From: Brachypterus glaber
Taxonomy: Eukaryota; Arthropoda; Insecta; Coleoptera; Kateretidae
NCBI GenBank assembly: GCA_958510825.1
Contig: OY294047.1
Span: forward strand, 48,033,365 to 48,097,364
Reading direction: 5' to 3'
Length of the DNA: 64,000 bases
Positions 49,258-61,235 of the stretch are shown here, piece by piece. Within the stretch, counting starts at the first letter, position 1; each line of letters begins with the position of its first letter. The notes beneath the pieces are model-generated. The model was given only the letters and a program-made list of their open reading frames with translations, searched no databases and had not been told where the DNA came from. The translations under genes and the position numbers were made by a program.

Positions 49258-49800
49258 CAAAGAACTTTTACCTCAAGAAGTAATTTCAGACCAATGTTTA
49301 CGAAGGTGTCATCTTTTTGTTTGTTATTTACTAACAGAAACGCGATACAGCTTTGTGGTGTAAAATGTAGATGTCGCTAGTCGACTTTCAGGCTACCTAG
49401 TAGCGATTTTGCGTAGTTTCCACCTTATCAGGAATTCAAATCATTATACTTAAATTAAAAATGTAAAAAACTTTATTGTGTATACTATAATTATGTTTAA
49501 TAATATAGTATATTTAAATCTATTAAAATTAAACTACTAGTTCATATAAAACTCATACAGAACTAATGTTTCTTAAAATTTACAATAAAATATCCAAATA
49601 TATGTTTCCAATCGGCAACACTGTACCCCTGTCATTTTACGAGATTAGACTGTGAGTTTACACATTCTTTCTCTCTTTTTACGCGTACTAAGTGTAAACA
49701 ATAGTCACTCCCCACCAGCCCCTCACCGGAGTTGGTTCACGCTTCAAACAAAGCATACGGTAGATTTCATCATGTTCCTTCTTGAGGTAAAAGTTCTTTG
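49258..49800. mobile_element. hAT-type MITE, copy 1
   Basis: The ends CAAAGAACTTTTACCTCAAG and inverse are flanked by perfect ATACGTCC (49250-49257 and 49801-49808). CAAAG and the 8-bp duplication fit hAT. The 543-bp interior has no transposase. A second copy enters the window's right edge at 63733. Confidence 0.88.
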
Positions 49801-49974
49801 ATACGTCCATATGGTTTTCGGGCGCAACTAAAATAAGTTAGTGGGCAATTATCCAGAAGGAAAACACCAAAAAATTAATTTGGAATTGAAGTTGGAGCAT
49901 TTATTAGTAGTAGTGGGCTGTGCACTTGAAACCCCTAAAAGGATGTGACCCAGAATGCACGTAGACTTACTACT

Positions 49975-50354
49975 ACCATATTCTACCCAAAAAGGATAGA
50001 AGACATACATATACTCCCACTTCCACCCAACCAAACAAATTCTGTATTTGTTCTTTGTTGAACAAATACAATATTTACTTGGCCGGGCGAAAAGTCTAAC
50101 TATATTATTTTTATTAAAGAAATTACTGACGCAATCTAAATTTTATTAGAATATCTTATTCTACAGATTCACATTAGCTATGTTCGTTCGTACCGCTCAG
50201 TGCTACAGTTTCCGGCCAACCAAATAAATACTGTATTTGTTGTATAAAAAACAAATACAGTATTTATTTGGTTGACTGGAAAGTGTAGCACAAATGAGAT
50301 AGAGATAGGGTAGACGTCTTTTGTTTCATAATTCTAGTTGTAGAGAGCTCCATT
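49975..50354 (+). mobile_element. MITE family B, copy 3
   Basis: Same orientation and internal palindrome as the copy at 4010, ending gagagctccattg. The left end differs before about 49975. Confidence 0.75.
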
Positions 50355-50359
50355 GATTT

Positions 50360-51400
50360 AGAAATAATTGTGTGGCTTATATGAGACGTTAATAAACATA
50401 TATGTATATGTATATGGCCGGGCGCAATTTAAATATACGTTGTTCATGAAAAATTGATGTAATTGTATCAAAAATTATGGGGAAAATGTGTCGGCGGAAA
50501 TAAAAAATTAAAATGATTTTAGTGGAATTTGTAGGGAACACAATAAAGTAATAATAATTAATTATAATTAATTAAAAGGATTGCAGATGTAATCTGTGAT
50601 AGTCTGTGATGAAAACACACACTCGTGTTAAGTTAGTTGTTAATTGATTTTGTGATTCGATAACTTTTTATTTTTTCTGCTACTAATGTGGTTTTTCGTT
50701 TTTATACAAGTTTTCATTAGGGTATTGTTCATTCTAGGGCTCTAAAACTAAAATAAAGGCTCTTGATGAATCTTAAACTGCGGAAATTTGCACAGAAAAA
50801 ATGTTTATAATTATTTATTGTCAAATATAACATAACTGTATCTAAAAATACCCTTTTGTAAAACTACGAGAAACATAAATAGCAAATACAAAAAAAATAC
50901 AAAAAATGTTTTAAATGCAAGATTACGAGTATGAAGTTATTATAAACTCATTAGAGATTTAAATTTTCTTTTATAAAACTTTAATACTGTAATTACTTAA
51001 TTTAGTATTTATTTATAATTATCAACTAAATATACCATTAGGGTGTTTCAAAAAAAAGTTTTTTATTTATGGCTTAATTGTTTTTAATTATGTGAATTAA
51101 TCTTGCATTCCTTTTCATGAAATATGTATTTGCTGAACTATATTTTTCTAAAGAAATGCTAAAACAAGTTTAGTAAAACTAAAATTGGCTTATTTGTTCT
51201 TGTAAATCGCGTCAATATAATAATATTTTTTATGGACTATTTATTGGTGCATATTTCTTAATTTCTTATTATAACATGTTGAAAATATGTTTGAATTAGT
51301 TTTAAAAGTCAGTTTTTACGTGTTTTACTACATTAAATTAAAGGTTTTTCACAAAAAAAATGTGTAAAATAAAAAAAAAGAAAAACTAGCCTGTTTACGA
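50360..51400. other. Unassigned AT-rich sequence
   Basis: Nothing recognised. Confidence 0.4.
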
Positions 51401-51405
51401 ATTAC

Positions 51406-51687
51406 TATAGTATATTCAACTTCAAAATGCAGTGAGCGTAAGTAAACGCACGTGACAACAACGGATTTAGTGACAGGGTAGGACTCAAAACAAAATATTT
51501 CTATATAACAGTCCATTGCAATGCATTGCACACTTCTTCGCAAGTACTCACGTACTGACCTGTTTAATTTTCCATATCCCTACTCTCGCAACATTCGAGT
51601 GTTCTAACCAATGAAACCACGCGCCAGCTGCCGCGTGCACGATTGTTTTATTTACTTCTACTGCATATTAAAGTTGAATATACTATA
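51406..51687. mobile_element. MITE with TATAGTATATTCAACTT ends
   Basis: The inverted ends TATAGTATATTCAACTT, extended by a shared atgcagt block, enclose 282 bp. A TA duplication is possible but cannot be separated from the TATA at the ends. Confidence 0.65.
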
Positions 51688-51689
51688 AT

Positions 51690-53225
51690 TCAGTGGTAGC
51701 TCAGGGTCACTCACTTCCATTACAATAGTATAATACAATAAATAATACAATAACAACCAACATGATCATTTTTTTACAGTCACCTAGCTAGGTGATGCAA
51801 ACTACTTGCGTTGTTCTATGAGGTATAGTTGAGTATAATTTTTTTTATTCCTAACACCATAAATGTTAATTTCAAATGAAAATTTAAATTGAACTGATTT
51901 TCTTAGTTTTAATATTTTCAACACATCGTTAAATTCATAAACTTTTAACACATTGAAATTAATATATCTATATTTTTTTATATTAATTTTTGCTAAAATG
52001 ATTTAAAATTATGATCGTATTGAGTTGTTTTTCTACCTATCTACATACATACGTGTTATCTTACAGCACTGCAATATTTTATAAATCTTTCAAAACAAAT
52101 AAAGAAACCAGATTTAATTTACAGATTTTTTACAAATTTGTTGAGTGCCAACTACCAACCGCTAGTGATGTTAAGTTTTAGTATTTTATAATAATATTAA
52201 TAATACTGGGTGTTTTATAATTAATTTTATAGATGTTACATGCATATTTTTAGGAGGCGAAGATTTTTTTAACCTGTGCCTATATAGACTAGATGTAAGA
52301 AAGATACTTTGGTAAATTGTTGCTATATTTTTGGTACCTTTTTCGTATCTTTTTTTCCTTATCAATTTTAGATCGTATACTTACGCCTTTACAGGCGATA
52401 TGTATGTATGTAATTTGCTTCTTTCTTATAAAAATCTGTATGTAACATGTTACAGATTTAAAAAAGACCTAGTTTTAATGCAGAATTAAAAATAACCAAG
52501 CGAAATAATCATTGACTGCTAAATTGAATCTAAATTGCGAACAAAAAATCATGCTAATTGTTTCGGGAAAGTATATATGGTTTAAATATTTAAATATAGT
52601 TTTTATTAAGTGCGAAATATTTGTGAATTATAGTTTTTCTTTTAATAGGGTAATTAAGATCATTATTTATGGCAAGTTTTAATAGAAAATTAGTAACTAT
52701 TACAACTGTCAACCACAAATAATTAGAACTGCAGTGTTTTATTTATTTTATCACAATGTTCCTACATACAAAATGAATACCTGTTAATAGTTAAATAGTT
52801 ATTTATTATGTACCTAATAATAAATGTAAGTGGAATTTTAAAAACCAATAAATGAAGTAATTTAAACAAAACGTTAAATGCATTTTGATATTTTTCCTTT
52901 CAACTCAAAACAAAAACAACAAACATTTGCATAAAAAATAAATGATAAATTTTTAATTTTAAATCATCAACACACGGTAGTTCCCGAGCCAAATAAAGTT
53001 TCAAAGAATGCTCAAAGGAAACTAGTAATTATTGGTAAGAGGGTATCTAGGCTATGCATAACTATCAAGAGCAAAACGTAACAGATCGTTTTTGGAGGAT
53101 ATTGTTAAAAGTTCTTGGTGATTGTCCTGTTTTATTTACATTTCAAGTATAATTTGGGAATTTAAATAACAAATTTACTTAAATTTTGTCCGTACAATCA
53201 TAATCCTTCTACAGAAACTGTCAAA
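51690..53225. other. Unassigned AT-rich sequence
   Basis: Nothing recognised. Confidence 0.4.
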
Positions 53226-53229
53226 ATTT

Positions 53230-53455
53230 GAGTTTTGTATTTACGCTTTTTAAAAACAGAGCAGTTGTTAACGGATTCGGATTCTAAAGTCAAAATTTAA
53301 CTAGAATTTTCATATAAATTTCTAAATTATACCTAAAATTGCAAACAAACAGGGCCTTCACCAAGAACTTTTAAGAGTTCTTACGAAAACGATCTGCGGC
53401 GATTTCGGTGTTGAAGGTTGTAAATAACCTAGACCCCATCTACCAATATTCACTG
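53230..53455 (+). repeat. Dispersed repeat M, copy interrupted by Harbinger element
   Basis: Homologous to 33230-33430; the match resumes after 54145 with ggtggtttc. Confidence 0.6.
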
Positions 53456-54142
53456 GGTATGTATTCTCGGGCTCGAGAGAACGCATTCCCGGGAGAAAGG
53501 TAGTGTGGGTTGCATATTCTTTCTCTCGAAACGCAAAACTACTTATTCTTGAACTTAACTTCGCACGAAAATCGAGGAACTTTACTTCTACTACTCGGGA
53601 GCCTGAGAAGCGAGCGTTCACGGATATTTTGACGTATAAGTTAGTCGCGCGCATTTAAATATAACCCTATTTTGGCTTAGGTTTTGTGTTATTATTTTGA
53701 ATACCGTTTTATTTTATAATAGTTAATGAAAGAAGCTTTTTTATAATTAGAAATTATTATACATATTATAATAATAATAATAACATAACGATGGACGATT
53801 TGGAAATTGTGGGGGCTCTTGCCCTTTTGGGAGATCTGCAAGATGCGGAAGACCAAATGGAGAACTAAGAACGGGAAGTGTTGGCTAGGACCGACCCTTT
53901 CCAACTTCATACAAAAAAATTGTAGTGAATTCAGGACTAAACAGCCCACTAATAACAAGAGAGTGGTCCTGAATAAAATTTAAAACAATTTTTTTTTGTT
54001 GACTGCTGGTGGGCGCAGATCCCATCACGCTCACTACTGTTCAAGAATAGCATTTTTTAACTTTGGGGAACTTTGATATGATGTGATCAATTCCCTTCCT
54101 ACGAAAATTGTTCACGTTCTCTCGAGCCCGAGAATAGATACC
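53456..54142. mobile_element. PIF/Harbinger-type transposon, non-autonomous
   Basis: Terminal inverted repeats of the form GGTATSTATTCTCGGGCTCG are flanked by 3-bp direct repeats CTG (53453-53455 and 54143-54145), fitting the 3-bp duplications of PIF/Harbinger. The insertion interrupts an older repeat also found without it near 33430, where the matching sequence runs straight across. An N-terminal transposase-like fragment lies inside at 53791. Confidence 0.7.
53791..53925 (+). pseudogene. Harbinger-like transposase N-terminal remnant
   Basis: ATG 53791 opens MDDLEIVGALALLGDLQDAE, which is interrupted by TAA at 53866; the same frame then continues EREVLARTDPFQLHTKKL to a TAG at 53923. The order of a short acidic leader followed by RTDPF recalls the start of Harbinger transposases from memory. 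Nothing of the DDE domain remains before the right terminus. Confidence 0.45.
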
Positions 54143-54330
54143 CTGGTGGTTTCATTTGTTCATTTTTTGAAACTTAAATTTGATTCAGAACTACAGTGGC
54201 GAAAAACTAATCTATTTCAAAAAAAAGTTTAGTTAATTAAATTGCTGAGTGCAACTAAAAAATATGTTTTATCAACAAACAAAATAAACAAACACGCATT
54301 TAAAAATAAAAATAAAAATGCACGAATAAT

Positions 54331-54396
54331 CTGCCTTGCTAAGCTGAAAGGTCCTATCTGTGTATGTAGATAGGGCCTTTTAGCTTAGAACGGCAG
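54331..54396 (+). ncRNA. miRNA-like hairpin candidate
   Basis: The 21-base arms at 54339-54359 and 54368-54388 pair completely as plus-strand RNA when two G:U pairs are allowed, around an 8-base loop. Outside a 3-base internal loop another 5 bp (CTGCC/GGCAG) form. On the minus strand the two G:U pairs become mismatches. A tiny palindromic mobile element flanked by TAAT is the alternative. Confidence 0.35.
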
Positions 54397-54399
54397 TAA

Positions 54400-55135
54400 T
54401 GTTCTAAAAAAATAATCTTTCAATAATTTATTTATTTTAGAAATTCTACTTTCTATATATTAACAGATATTCTAATAATTTACTGCGCAGCATTTTAACT
54501 ATGGTTTCACGTACTTCTGCGCAGCCAGATGTTAAAAGCTGTGCCTACTTCTGTGTTACATACTGTTAAATAATATATTAGTTTAGTTAATGATTTTATA
54601 TAGGCAGTGATTTAGAAAATCTGTATGTTATGTAATAGTACTTAATTATAAAATACTTTTCAAGTATATATGATATATATTCGTTCTATGTAATTATTAA
54701 ATTGTAGAGAAATATTATTTTGTAATGCAACATAGTTACTATAAAATACCTTTTATTAAAATGTTTATTATTATTATTTTGTTTTTGTTTTCTTCTTTTA
54801 TTTATTGCAGATTAACCAAGACGATAAATAAGACCTACCTAAGACTATTTTAAAAAATAATAGATGACATTTTTCTAGTATTTTAATTAATATTATTTTC
54901 GTACGACCTAGTGTACACGAAATAAAGAAAAATGCATGTTCACTACATATCCTCGTTTGGATATATTTCTATCGCACGAGTACATAGTGCATATTTGAAT
55001 GAAATGACAGCTATGCTCATTTATCCAATCGAGTACACATAGCTTTCATTTTGACAAAAGTCATTTGACGTTTATAAATTTTGAAATGTAAAAATTAAAC
55101 ACAGGTAATTCTTTAAAATATACATTTTTAAAGAG
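54400..55135. other. Unassigned AT-rich sequence
   Basis: Apart from the possible small exon at 54811, nothing is recognised. Confidence 0.35.
54811..54831 (+). other. Possible tiny alternative terminal exon (phase 0, INQDDK-stop)
   Basis: A long pyrimidine tract (54781-54807) ends in an ideal acceptor, attgcag at 54810. In phase 0, matching the end of the 30-codon exon, it would add INQDDK and a TAA at 54829. An AATAAA lies at 54921-54926. The result would be a BTB protein without zinc fingers. The coding segment is too short to support itself; chance resemblance is quite possible. Confidence 0.2.
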
Positions 55136-55189
55136 CCTAGACTATAGATCGAACGAAAAATGTTGTTCGCAACTCGTTTGCGACAAGTT

Positions 55190-55260
55190 CTTAGTGCACT
55201 CAAATGATTTTTTGACTTCGCTTCGCGTCGTCAAAAAACTTCATTCTCGTGCACTTAGGA
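55190..55260. repeat. GC-centred hairpin
   Basis: Palindrome around gacttcgcttcgcgtcgtc with ttttttgac/gtcaaaaaa arms and outer ttagtgcac/gtgcactta. Confidence 0.65.
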
Positions 55261-57380
55261 CTAAAGTCGCTTACTCGTTACGAAAACTACTATTAATTCA
55301 CGCTAGGCGCCAAAAAATATAACGGAAATAGATTGTTTCCGTTTTCCTAAATTAAGTTTTAAAAAGCAAAAAAGAATAAATAAATAAGTTGTATTAAAGG
55401 ATTATTTTTTTCTCGTCTTTATAATATTCAATCAATTTTCTTCTCTTTTTGCTCTTAAAGTGTAATTAGTAAAAGTTTAAACCACGTTGGGCGCCAAAAG
55501 TGTAACGGAAACGGATTATTTCTGTTTTATTTTTAATTGATTTCTAAAAATAAAACAATTGTAACTAAATAAATTTGTATTGTATTTTACTGGCATAGGT
55601 ACAATTATACAAAATAAGATGCTACCTATTTAAAAAGCAAAAAAAATATAAGTTTTTACAAGTCAAATTATTTTAACTGAAAGCCTTACCTGTATGTTGT
55701 AATAAATCATAATTGATATTTACAGATTGTTTTTAATTTAGGTAAATATCAGTATTGCTAACAATTTTCTAAAGAAGCAGTATGGAAATATATTTTCCAA
55801 AAAATTTTCTGGGTTACAGAGAAACGGAGAAAAATGAAGTTTTTCAATTTTACAATTTACAGTTGAAATAAAACGACTAAGAATAAAAAAATGATAAAAT
55901 GCGATAGCTAATACATATATTTAGAAATATGAGCTAGATATTAGCTAGTAACCAAGGAACTAATAACTCTTCTCTCTAGAATACGCATATCGTTAAAATA
56001 AAGTATCGCCAACTTCTCGGTTTGTTTGTAAACAAATAAAAGGTATATTCAGACCTGAACAATAACAATTACCACTAACTGGACAGATGAATGTATATGT
56101 TGGCTACGTTTTTGTCAGTTTTAACGAATGAAATGCCTATTCTAGAGATAAGAGTTATTAGTTCGTTGCTAGTAACTAATATATTAAAAAAATAAAATAA
56201 GTATGATCGTCTTGGTCTGGATTTTCCCATTATTTCTTCGATTTTTTTAGTAACACAATATTATTAATTAAGTTTAAAGAAAAACGATGTTCAAGTTGAA
56301 TTATTCAACCGTATACTATTCAATTGCAACTGGCATTAAGGTACAGTATAAAAGGAATTGTGAAGAAATTTATTGCTTCACATTCTGTAATATACTCTTC
56401 ACAAGATAAATAATCTATTTTTACTCGATAGTAGTCAAATATGGGAAGTACCCAAATATGTTTTCTTTGAGCTCCTGTGCGCACTTGATTTTTAATTTTC
56501 TGTTTCAAAATTGGTATAAATATTTCTATCAAAGTGATAGTTTCCCAAAATTTGGAGTTCCTTGAATTCAGGGCCGGCCTTTGCATTTTGGTGCCCTGAA
56601 GCAAGCCTTGAATTTGGCGCCCGTACAAAAAAAAATTGAAAAATACCCTCAAGAAAAAAAAAGCTTTGTCCCTGACGATTTCTACTAAACTTGGCGCCCC
56701 AACAAAAATAAAATTGGCGCCCAAAAAAATACCATCAAGAAACAAAGCTTTGTGCCTAACGGTTCTAGTGTGCTGCCATTTATCAAAGAGAAGCTCTATC
56801 GTTACCATATTACAGGACAGATTTAGTTTGACTTTGGCTTTACATAAAAGTAGGTTTCTGTTTACCTCTGCAAATAATGTCTTAGGTACACTACTATCCG
56901 AAATTAGGAAACTTAAACTTAAATTTTTCCTGAAAACTTTTTATCGAACAAATAATCCGTTCTTGAGTTATCGTGTACACCAGATTTGTGTCATACAGAC
57001 AGACGAACAAAAAAATATATAAAAATTTCTAATCTTGGGTAAGCAGTTATTAAAATATTAAGGATTATCATGATAAATGAAACACCCTGTATAATTTACG
57101 TACTTTGAAGAGTATAGAAAAATACTGGTAAATATACCATTTAATTACAATCCTTTCTCTTTGAATTTTTATCTACTTTGAATTAACTAATTAAACTTTA
57201 ATTAATTTATGTCATTAAAAAATTAATGTATATTTATTTTATTATAACTAGATTACTAATAAAATTATAATGTATGTAGGTATATTTTTAATGTAACTGT
57301 GGTTCAAACCCTTCTACCCAACAACCTTTATATTATATTAAAGTACTAGTTTCATAACATACGTTTTTTTTTTGAGTAAA
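55261..57380. other. Mostly unassigned; hAT-like end at 56569
   Basis: CAGGGCCGGCCTTTGC at 56569, followed by ggtgccctgaagc and repeated ggcgccc blocks, resembles a hAT end; no right end was found. Nothing else is recognised. Confidence 0.4.
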
Positions 57381-57383
57381 AAT

Positions 57384-57692
57384 ACAAAAAAAAGCATTTA
57401 AGAGGAAGTAACATTTTGTGCCACCAAAAACGTTACTTTGTAAAAGGCTATTACTCCTTTAATATTAAATTTAGGTGTTTTGGTGAAGAATGGTTTTATA
57501 CTCAGTTTTTAATGAAGGATCAGCATTAAAATTTTATGAATGCTCTTATTTGTTCCCCATTCAATATGTAATCTTCGAAGGGCCGTAGTTCCCTTAGGGC
57601 TCATCTCCGGACCACACTTTATAGAAACTTTTTTTCATATTTTTGGTTGAATCACCTCTTGAATTTTGGCATGGCAGTTACTGATCAGCCTG
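57384..57692. mobile_element. Family C element, right half
   Basis: Matches 12361-12680 in order (ggaagtaacattttgtgcc, cttagggctcatctccgg) and ends CAGCCTG next to TA. The left half is missing. Confidence 0.75.
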
Positions 57693-57699
57693 TATATAC

Positions 57700-58740
57700 T
57701 ATATTCATTTTCTGTTTTAGTTTATCATACAATAGTATAACTTTACAGACAAAATTGTGTATGATTTAAATGCTTCCAGAAAAAATAGCCTAACAATAAA
57801 GTGCCAAGAAATTTAGAATAGTTTTAAACATTAAGATTTTGGCAAACCCAAATTTGGCAGTGAGTAAAAATAACTTGAACACCGTTTTTCTGTCCGCTGT
57901 TATACAATAGTACCTTGTTTTTTCCTGTAAGTTCCTGAAAACCCAAGTACATAAATAGGTTATAAATAAATAATATGTTAATTGTAGTTTTTAAACACTG
58001 CAGTTGCACTTATCACAGAAAAATTATCTACATTAGGGCGGTCCTTAAAAAAAGTTTTTCTCGGCAAGCCTCATTTTATTCCAAATTGTATAAAAATGTT
58101 GTTTTCAATTTTTTTAGTTTTTGCATTTTTTATATAGGGCGTATCATTTTGCTTTTACGCCCCTTTTTAATTTTGTGGAGGCACGTTTCAACGTTGAACT
58201 AGACAGGTAAAATTTGCTACACATTTTTAGTAATTTGTAAAAAACTGGCTGGATTAAAAAAAATAAATTTTATAACGACCACCCTAATCTACATATACTC
58301 AATATAAAGAGCAAGGACTTAGTCCACAGTGAATGTAAGAAAAATAAGTTAAAATTTTACTTATAAAAGTGCATAGATATTTTTAAAATTTATTTAAGGT
58401 TACGACGTTATGTCTGAAACCAAGATTTTATTTTTACTAGTCTTTTTTTAAACTTTTGTTACAATAATTCAAATTTTAAATCGTTTTATATAGATTATAG
58501 TTTTTTTTTCTTATACAGTCCATTAAAATTTATTTTGGTCCTTTTATCAGACAAAAATCGTTTCCTTAAATAATTCCACAAGGTTACCGTTAACCGGGGC
58601 TAAGTAAATTACTGAGGTAAAGTGAATTAAGGGTTCGTTTAGAAAAAATTTCGCGCAGGCTAGATTTTCTGAGTAGTACGCTGCCAGACCACCGCTGAAT
58701 TAGCAGTGCTGATGGATCGGCAGTAGTCTGGCTATATTCA
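57700..58740. other. Unassigned AT-rich sequence
   Basis: Nothing recognised. Confidence 0.4.
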
Positions 58741-58742
58741 TA

Positions 58743-59444
58743 CAGTGCGGTCCAAAAGTCACCCCCCCCCCTTTTAACTTTTGAACGAATTGAGATATCG
58801 ACTTCAAATTTAGAACTCTTAAATAAGACAACTTACACTATCTTTTAGCATATATTTGATATTTTCAGCTCTTAAAATGTGGGCAGGGGGGCATGGGGGG
58901 ACATTTTTTTAAATGGAAAGGGGGGTCGTGTGATACATAATTTTAAAGCTTATGCAATTCTGTATTTAAACTAACATTTTTAAATTTTTTAAAAATGTTT
59001 TTTAAGGTTTTGATTTTTCAATTTTTTGTGCTAAAACATTTAATTTTTTAAGTTTTTTTTTATAAATTTTTATTTATGTCAACTAAAATTAGTTTAAAAG
59101 TATAATTAATATTTTTTTATGATGAAATTAGGCATTTTTAAAAAACTGTTTTTTTTTAGAGGAATTTTGACATAAATACCCATTTTCAACCCCATTTTAA
59201 ACCCAATTTTTTTTTTATTTAAAAATATGGAGTTAAATGAAGAATTTTATAAGCTTTAAAATTAAGTATTACACGACCCCACTTTCCATTAAAAAAAATG
59301 TGCCACCATGCCCCCCTGCCCACATTTTAAGAGCTGAAAGTATTAAATATATGCTAAAAGATAGTTTAAGTTGTCTTATTTAAAAATCGATATCTCAACT
59401 GGTTCAAAAGTTAAGGGGGGGGTGGTGACTTTTGGACCGCTCTG
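58743..59444. mobile_element. Mariner-type MITE family D, standard copy
   Basis: The ends CAGTGCGGTCCAAAAGTCAC and inverse CAGAGCGGTCCAAAAGTCAC lie between TA (58741-58742) and TA (59445-59446). It is 702 bp, with the same arms as the 18314 copy but no internal duplication. Confidence 0.85.
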
Positions 59445-59449
59445 TATAT

Positions 59450-60125
59450 ACGTGATATTAGCCTGCATGCGAAACTTTTGGTGCATGAACCTTTGATTCA
59501 CTTTACTTTCAATTTACTTAAACTTGGTTGGTGGTATTTTTTTAAATGAAACAGGGTTAAAGCTCAATTTATATATTTTTAAAATACAAACTCCAATAGC
59601 AATAATATTTATAAGGTTATTTTGCATTAAATAAGTAAAAATTTAAAATATAACTATGAGTAAATCCTAGATTTAGCTAGCTACATCTATAAGCTATGCT
59701 TAAAAAAAATATGTATATCAAATTAAAGTTTATTTTTCTTTTTGTTAATCACAATAATAAATTTTATTATTTTAAGTTGTTTTAAAATAAATGGTCAAAT
59801 ATTAATTAAGCCCACAAATTTCAGAAGAAGTTTTAACTTGGTATGTTTAGATTTGTTAGTGTTATTTGACCATAGTTTTGGACTCCTTATAGCTATACTT
59901 CTAAAATTATAGATTATTATAGTTATTACTTGTTATCAGACACATCCTAATATATATATTTTCTTTATTTTGCCATTATGTCTGCAATGCTTACTGTCAT
60001 AAAAAGATGCATATCATAGTTGTAAAAATCATTTTTGACAAATAAAAGATCTGTAAATATTATAAAGTATTTTATTCTAGAAGATTTTTCCTATTTTCCT
60101 AATTACCCATTAGTGTTAAACTACC
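59450..60125. other. Unassigned AT-rich sequence
   Basis: Nothing recognised. Confidence 0.4.
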
Positions 60126-60130
60126 GTCAA

Positions 60131-60209
60131 GACACGGTAGCTTAATTGGTAAGGCACCAGACCCGTGTCGACTCGTGTTCGAGTCCAGAATGAGACTTGA
60201 CTTTTTTTT
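60131..60209 (+). other. tRNA-like Pol III unit (pseudo-tRNA)
   Basis: An A-box-like TAGCTTAATTGG, a B-box GTTCGAGTCC and a T8 terminator at about 60202-60209 are in the right order and spacing for a Pol III gene. The cloverleaf is wrong: GACACGG at the start pairs with CCGTGTC at 60163-60169 rather than with the 3' end, so it is probably a tRNA-derived pseudogene or a short SINE head. Confidence 0.4.
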
Positions 60210-60964
60210 ATTTCGCTAATCATTACTTTTATAGTTTAAATTTAAAATATTACACTTTTCTCGATTTTCTAAACTTTTTAATACTTTCGAGACCATGTTG
60301 TGAAAACATCTGTCAATTGTTTGACATTTCTTGACATTTTTAGATCGAAAAATCGGCTTGTATGTCTGTCGGTCTATCGTTCTATGAATTTTTGTTTTTT
60401 TTATTTTTATATGTTAAATAATAACATTTTGGAATTAGGTTTAGTGAAACCAAAATATACATTTACAAATATAGAATTTTAAGCTATATTGATAATTATA
60501 ATTTATTATTTTTATCATTTCGTTATTATTAGTAATATGGGTCATTATGGGTAGGGGTAACCGGGGTTAATTGTCGCACTTTTCAAAGTCTTTTCCTTTA
60601 TTTGTGTTTTTTCTTTTAATTGACCAAATGGTAATTTTAGCTGCATGTTTCAGTAATATTATTATAAGATAAAACATAGAAAAATTTACAGGGTATTAGA
60701 GTTATGATTTTTTTGTAAAGTCTCGACAAATGCGACAACGTGCACGGTGCACGTTGTCGCGGCACTTAAACTATAGTTTTTTGAAGAAATATAAAGGCAT
60801 TTATAAAGTTTATAAATAACTAATAAGACATGTGCCTTCCCAAAAGCCGATTGTTGTCTAACTTTTCACTCTTGTACCAAAATTTCATCGAGTGCCCTAA
60901 AAACTAGGTTCGCGTACTCGGTGCGTAATATACTATTAATCGGTTACGTTTCGGATATTTTTAG

Positions 60965-61235
60965 ACTATACCAGAATCTGACCGATGCATCGGTTCCCCG
61001 GTCTTGGACCGACCGTCCAGCACGCAGAGTAGCCGTTCCTCAACTCCGTTCACGTTGCCCTTTCCGGCCATACCCACTTCCTTGCTGGAAGTGGGTTTAA
61101 TGCATCCCGCCCTCCTCGGCGAAGAAATGTTCAGGTGCACCTCCTGTATGGCAGCCTTCCCGTCCCTCTGGTTGCTGGAACAGCACACCGCCTTGCAGCA
61201 CATCGGGAGCATCGGGTCTTACGCGCAGGAAATAT
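60965..61235 (+). CDS. mamo: mamo-like gene, alternative exon with one C2H2 finger
   Basis: This is an open stretch of unusually high GC in AT-rich intron DNA, after acceptor atttttag (ends 60964) and before donor gtgagtat (from 61236). Read in phase 0 it begins TIPESDRCIGSPV, runs through a Ser/Thr/Pro-rich segment (DRPSSTQSSRSSTPFTLPF) and reaches a C2H2 finger, FRCTSC...LLEQHTALQH, with 12 residues between Cys2 and His1 and H-x4-H. It ends with one base of the next codon (T). Phase 0 entry matches the end of the 30-codon exon, so it can replace terminal exon A. Skipping of exon A and the 27-kb splice are inferences. Confidence 0.78.

Noticed and set aside
53358..53654. 98-residue open frame on the minus strand
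   Set aside because: Spans the left end of the Harbinger element and the older repeat M, so it cannot be an ancestral gene.
56320..56808. 162-residue open frame on the minus strand
   Set aside because: It crosses a hAT-like terminus, is phenylalanine-rich and shows no domain. Likely chance.
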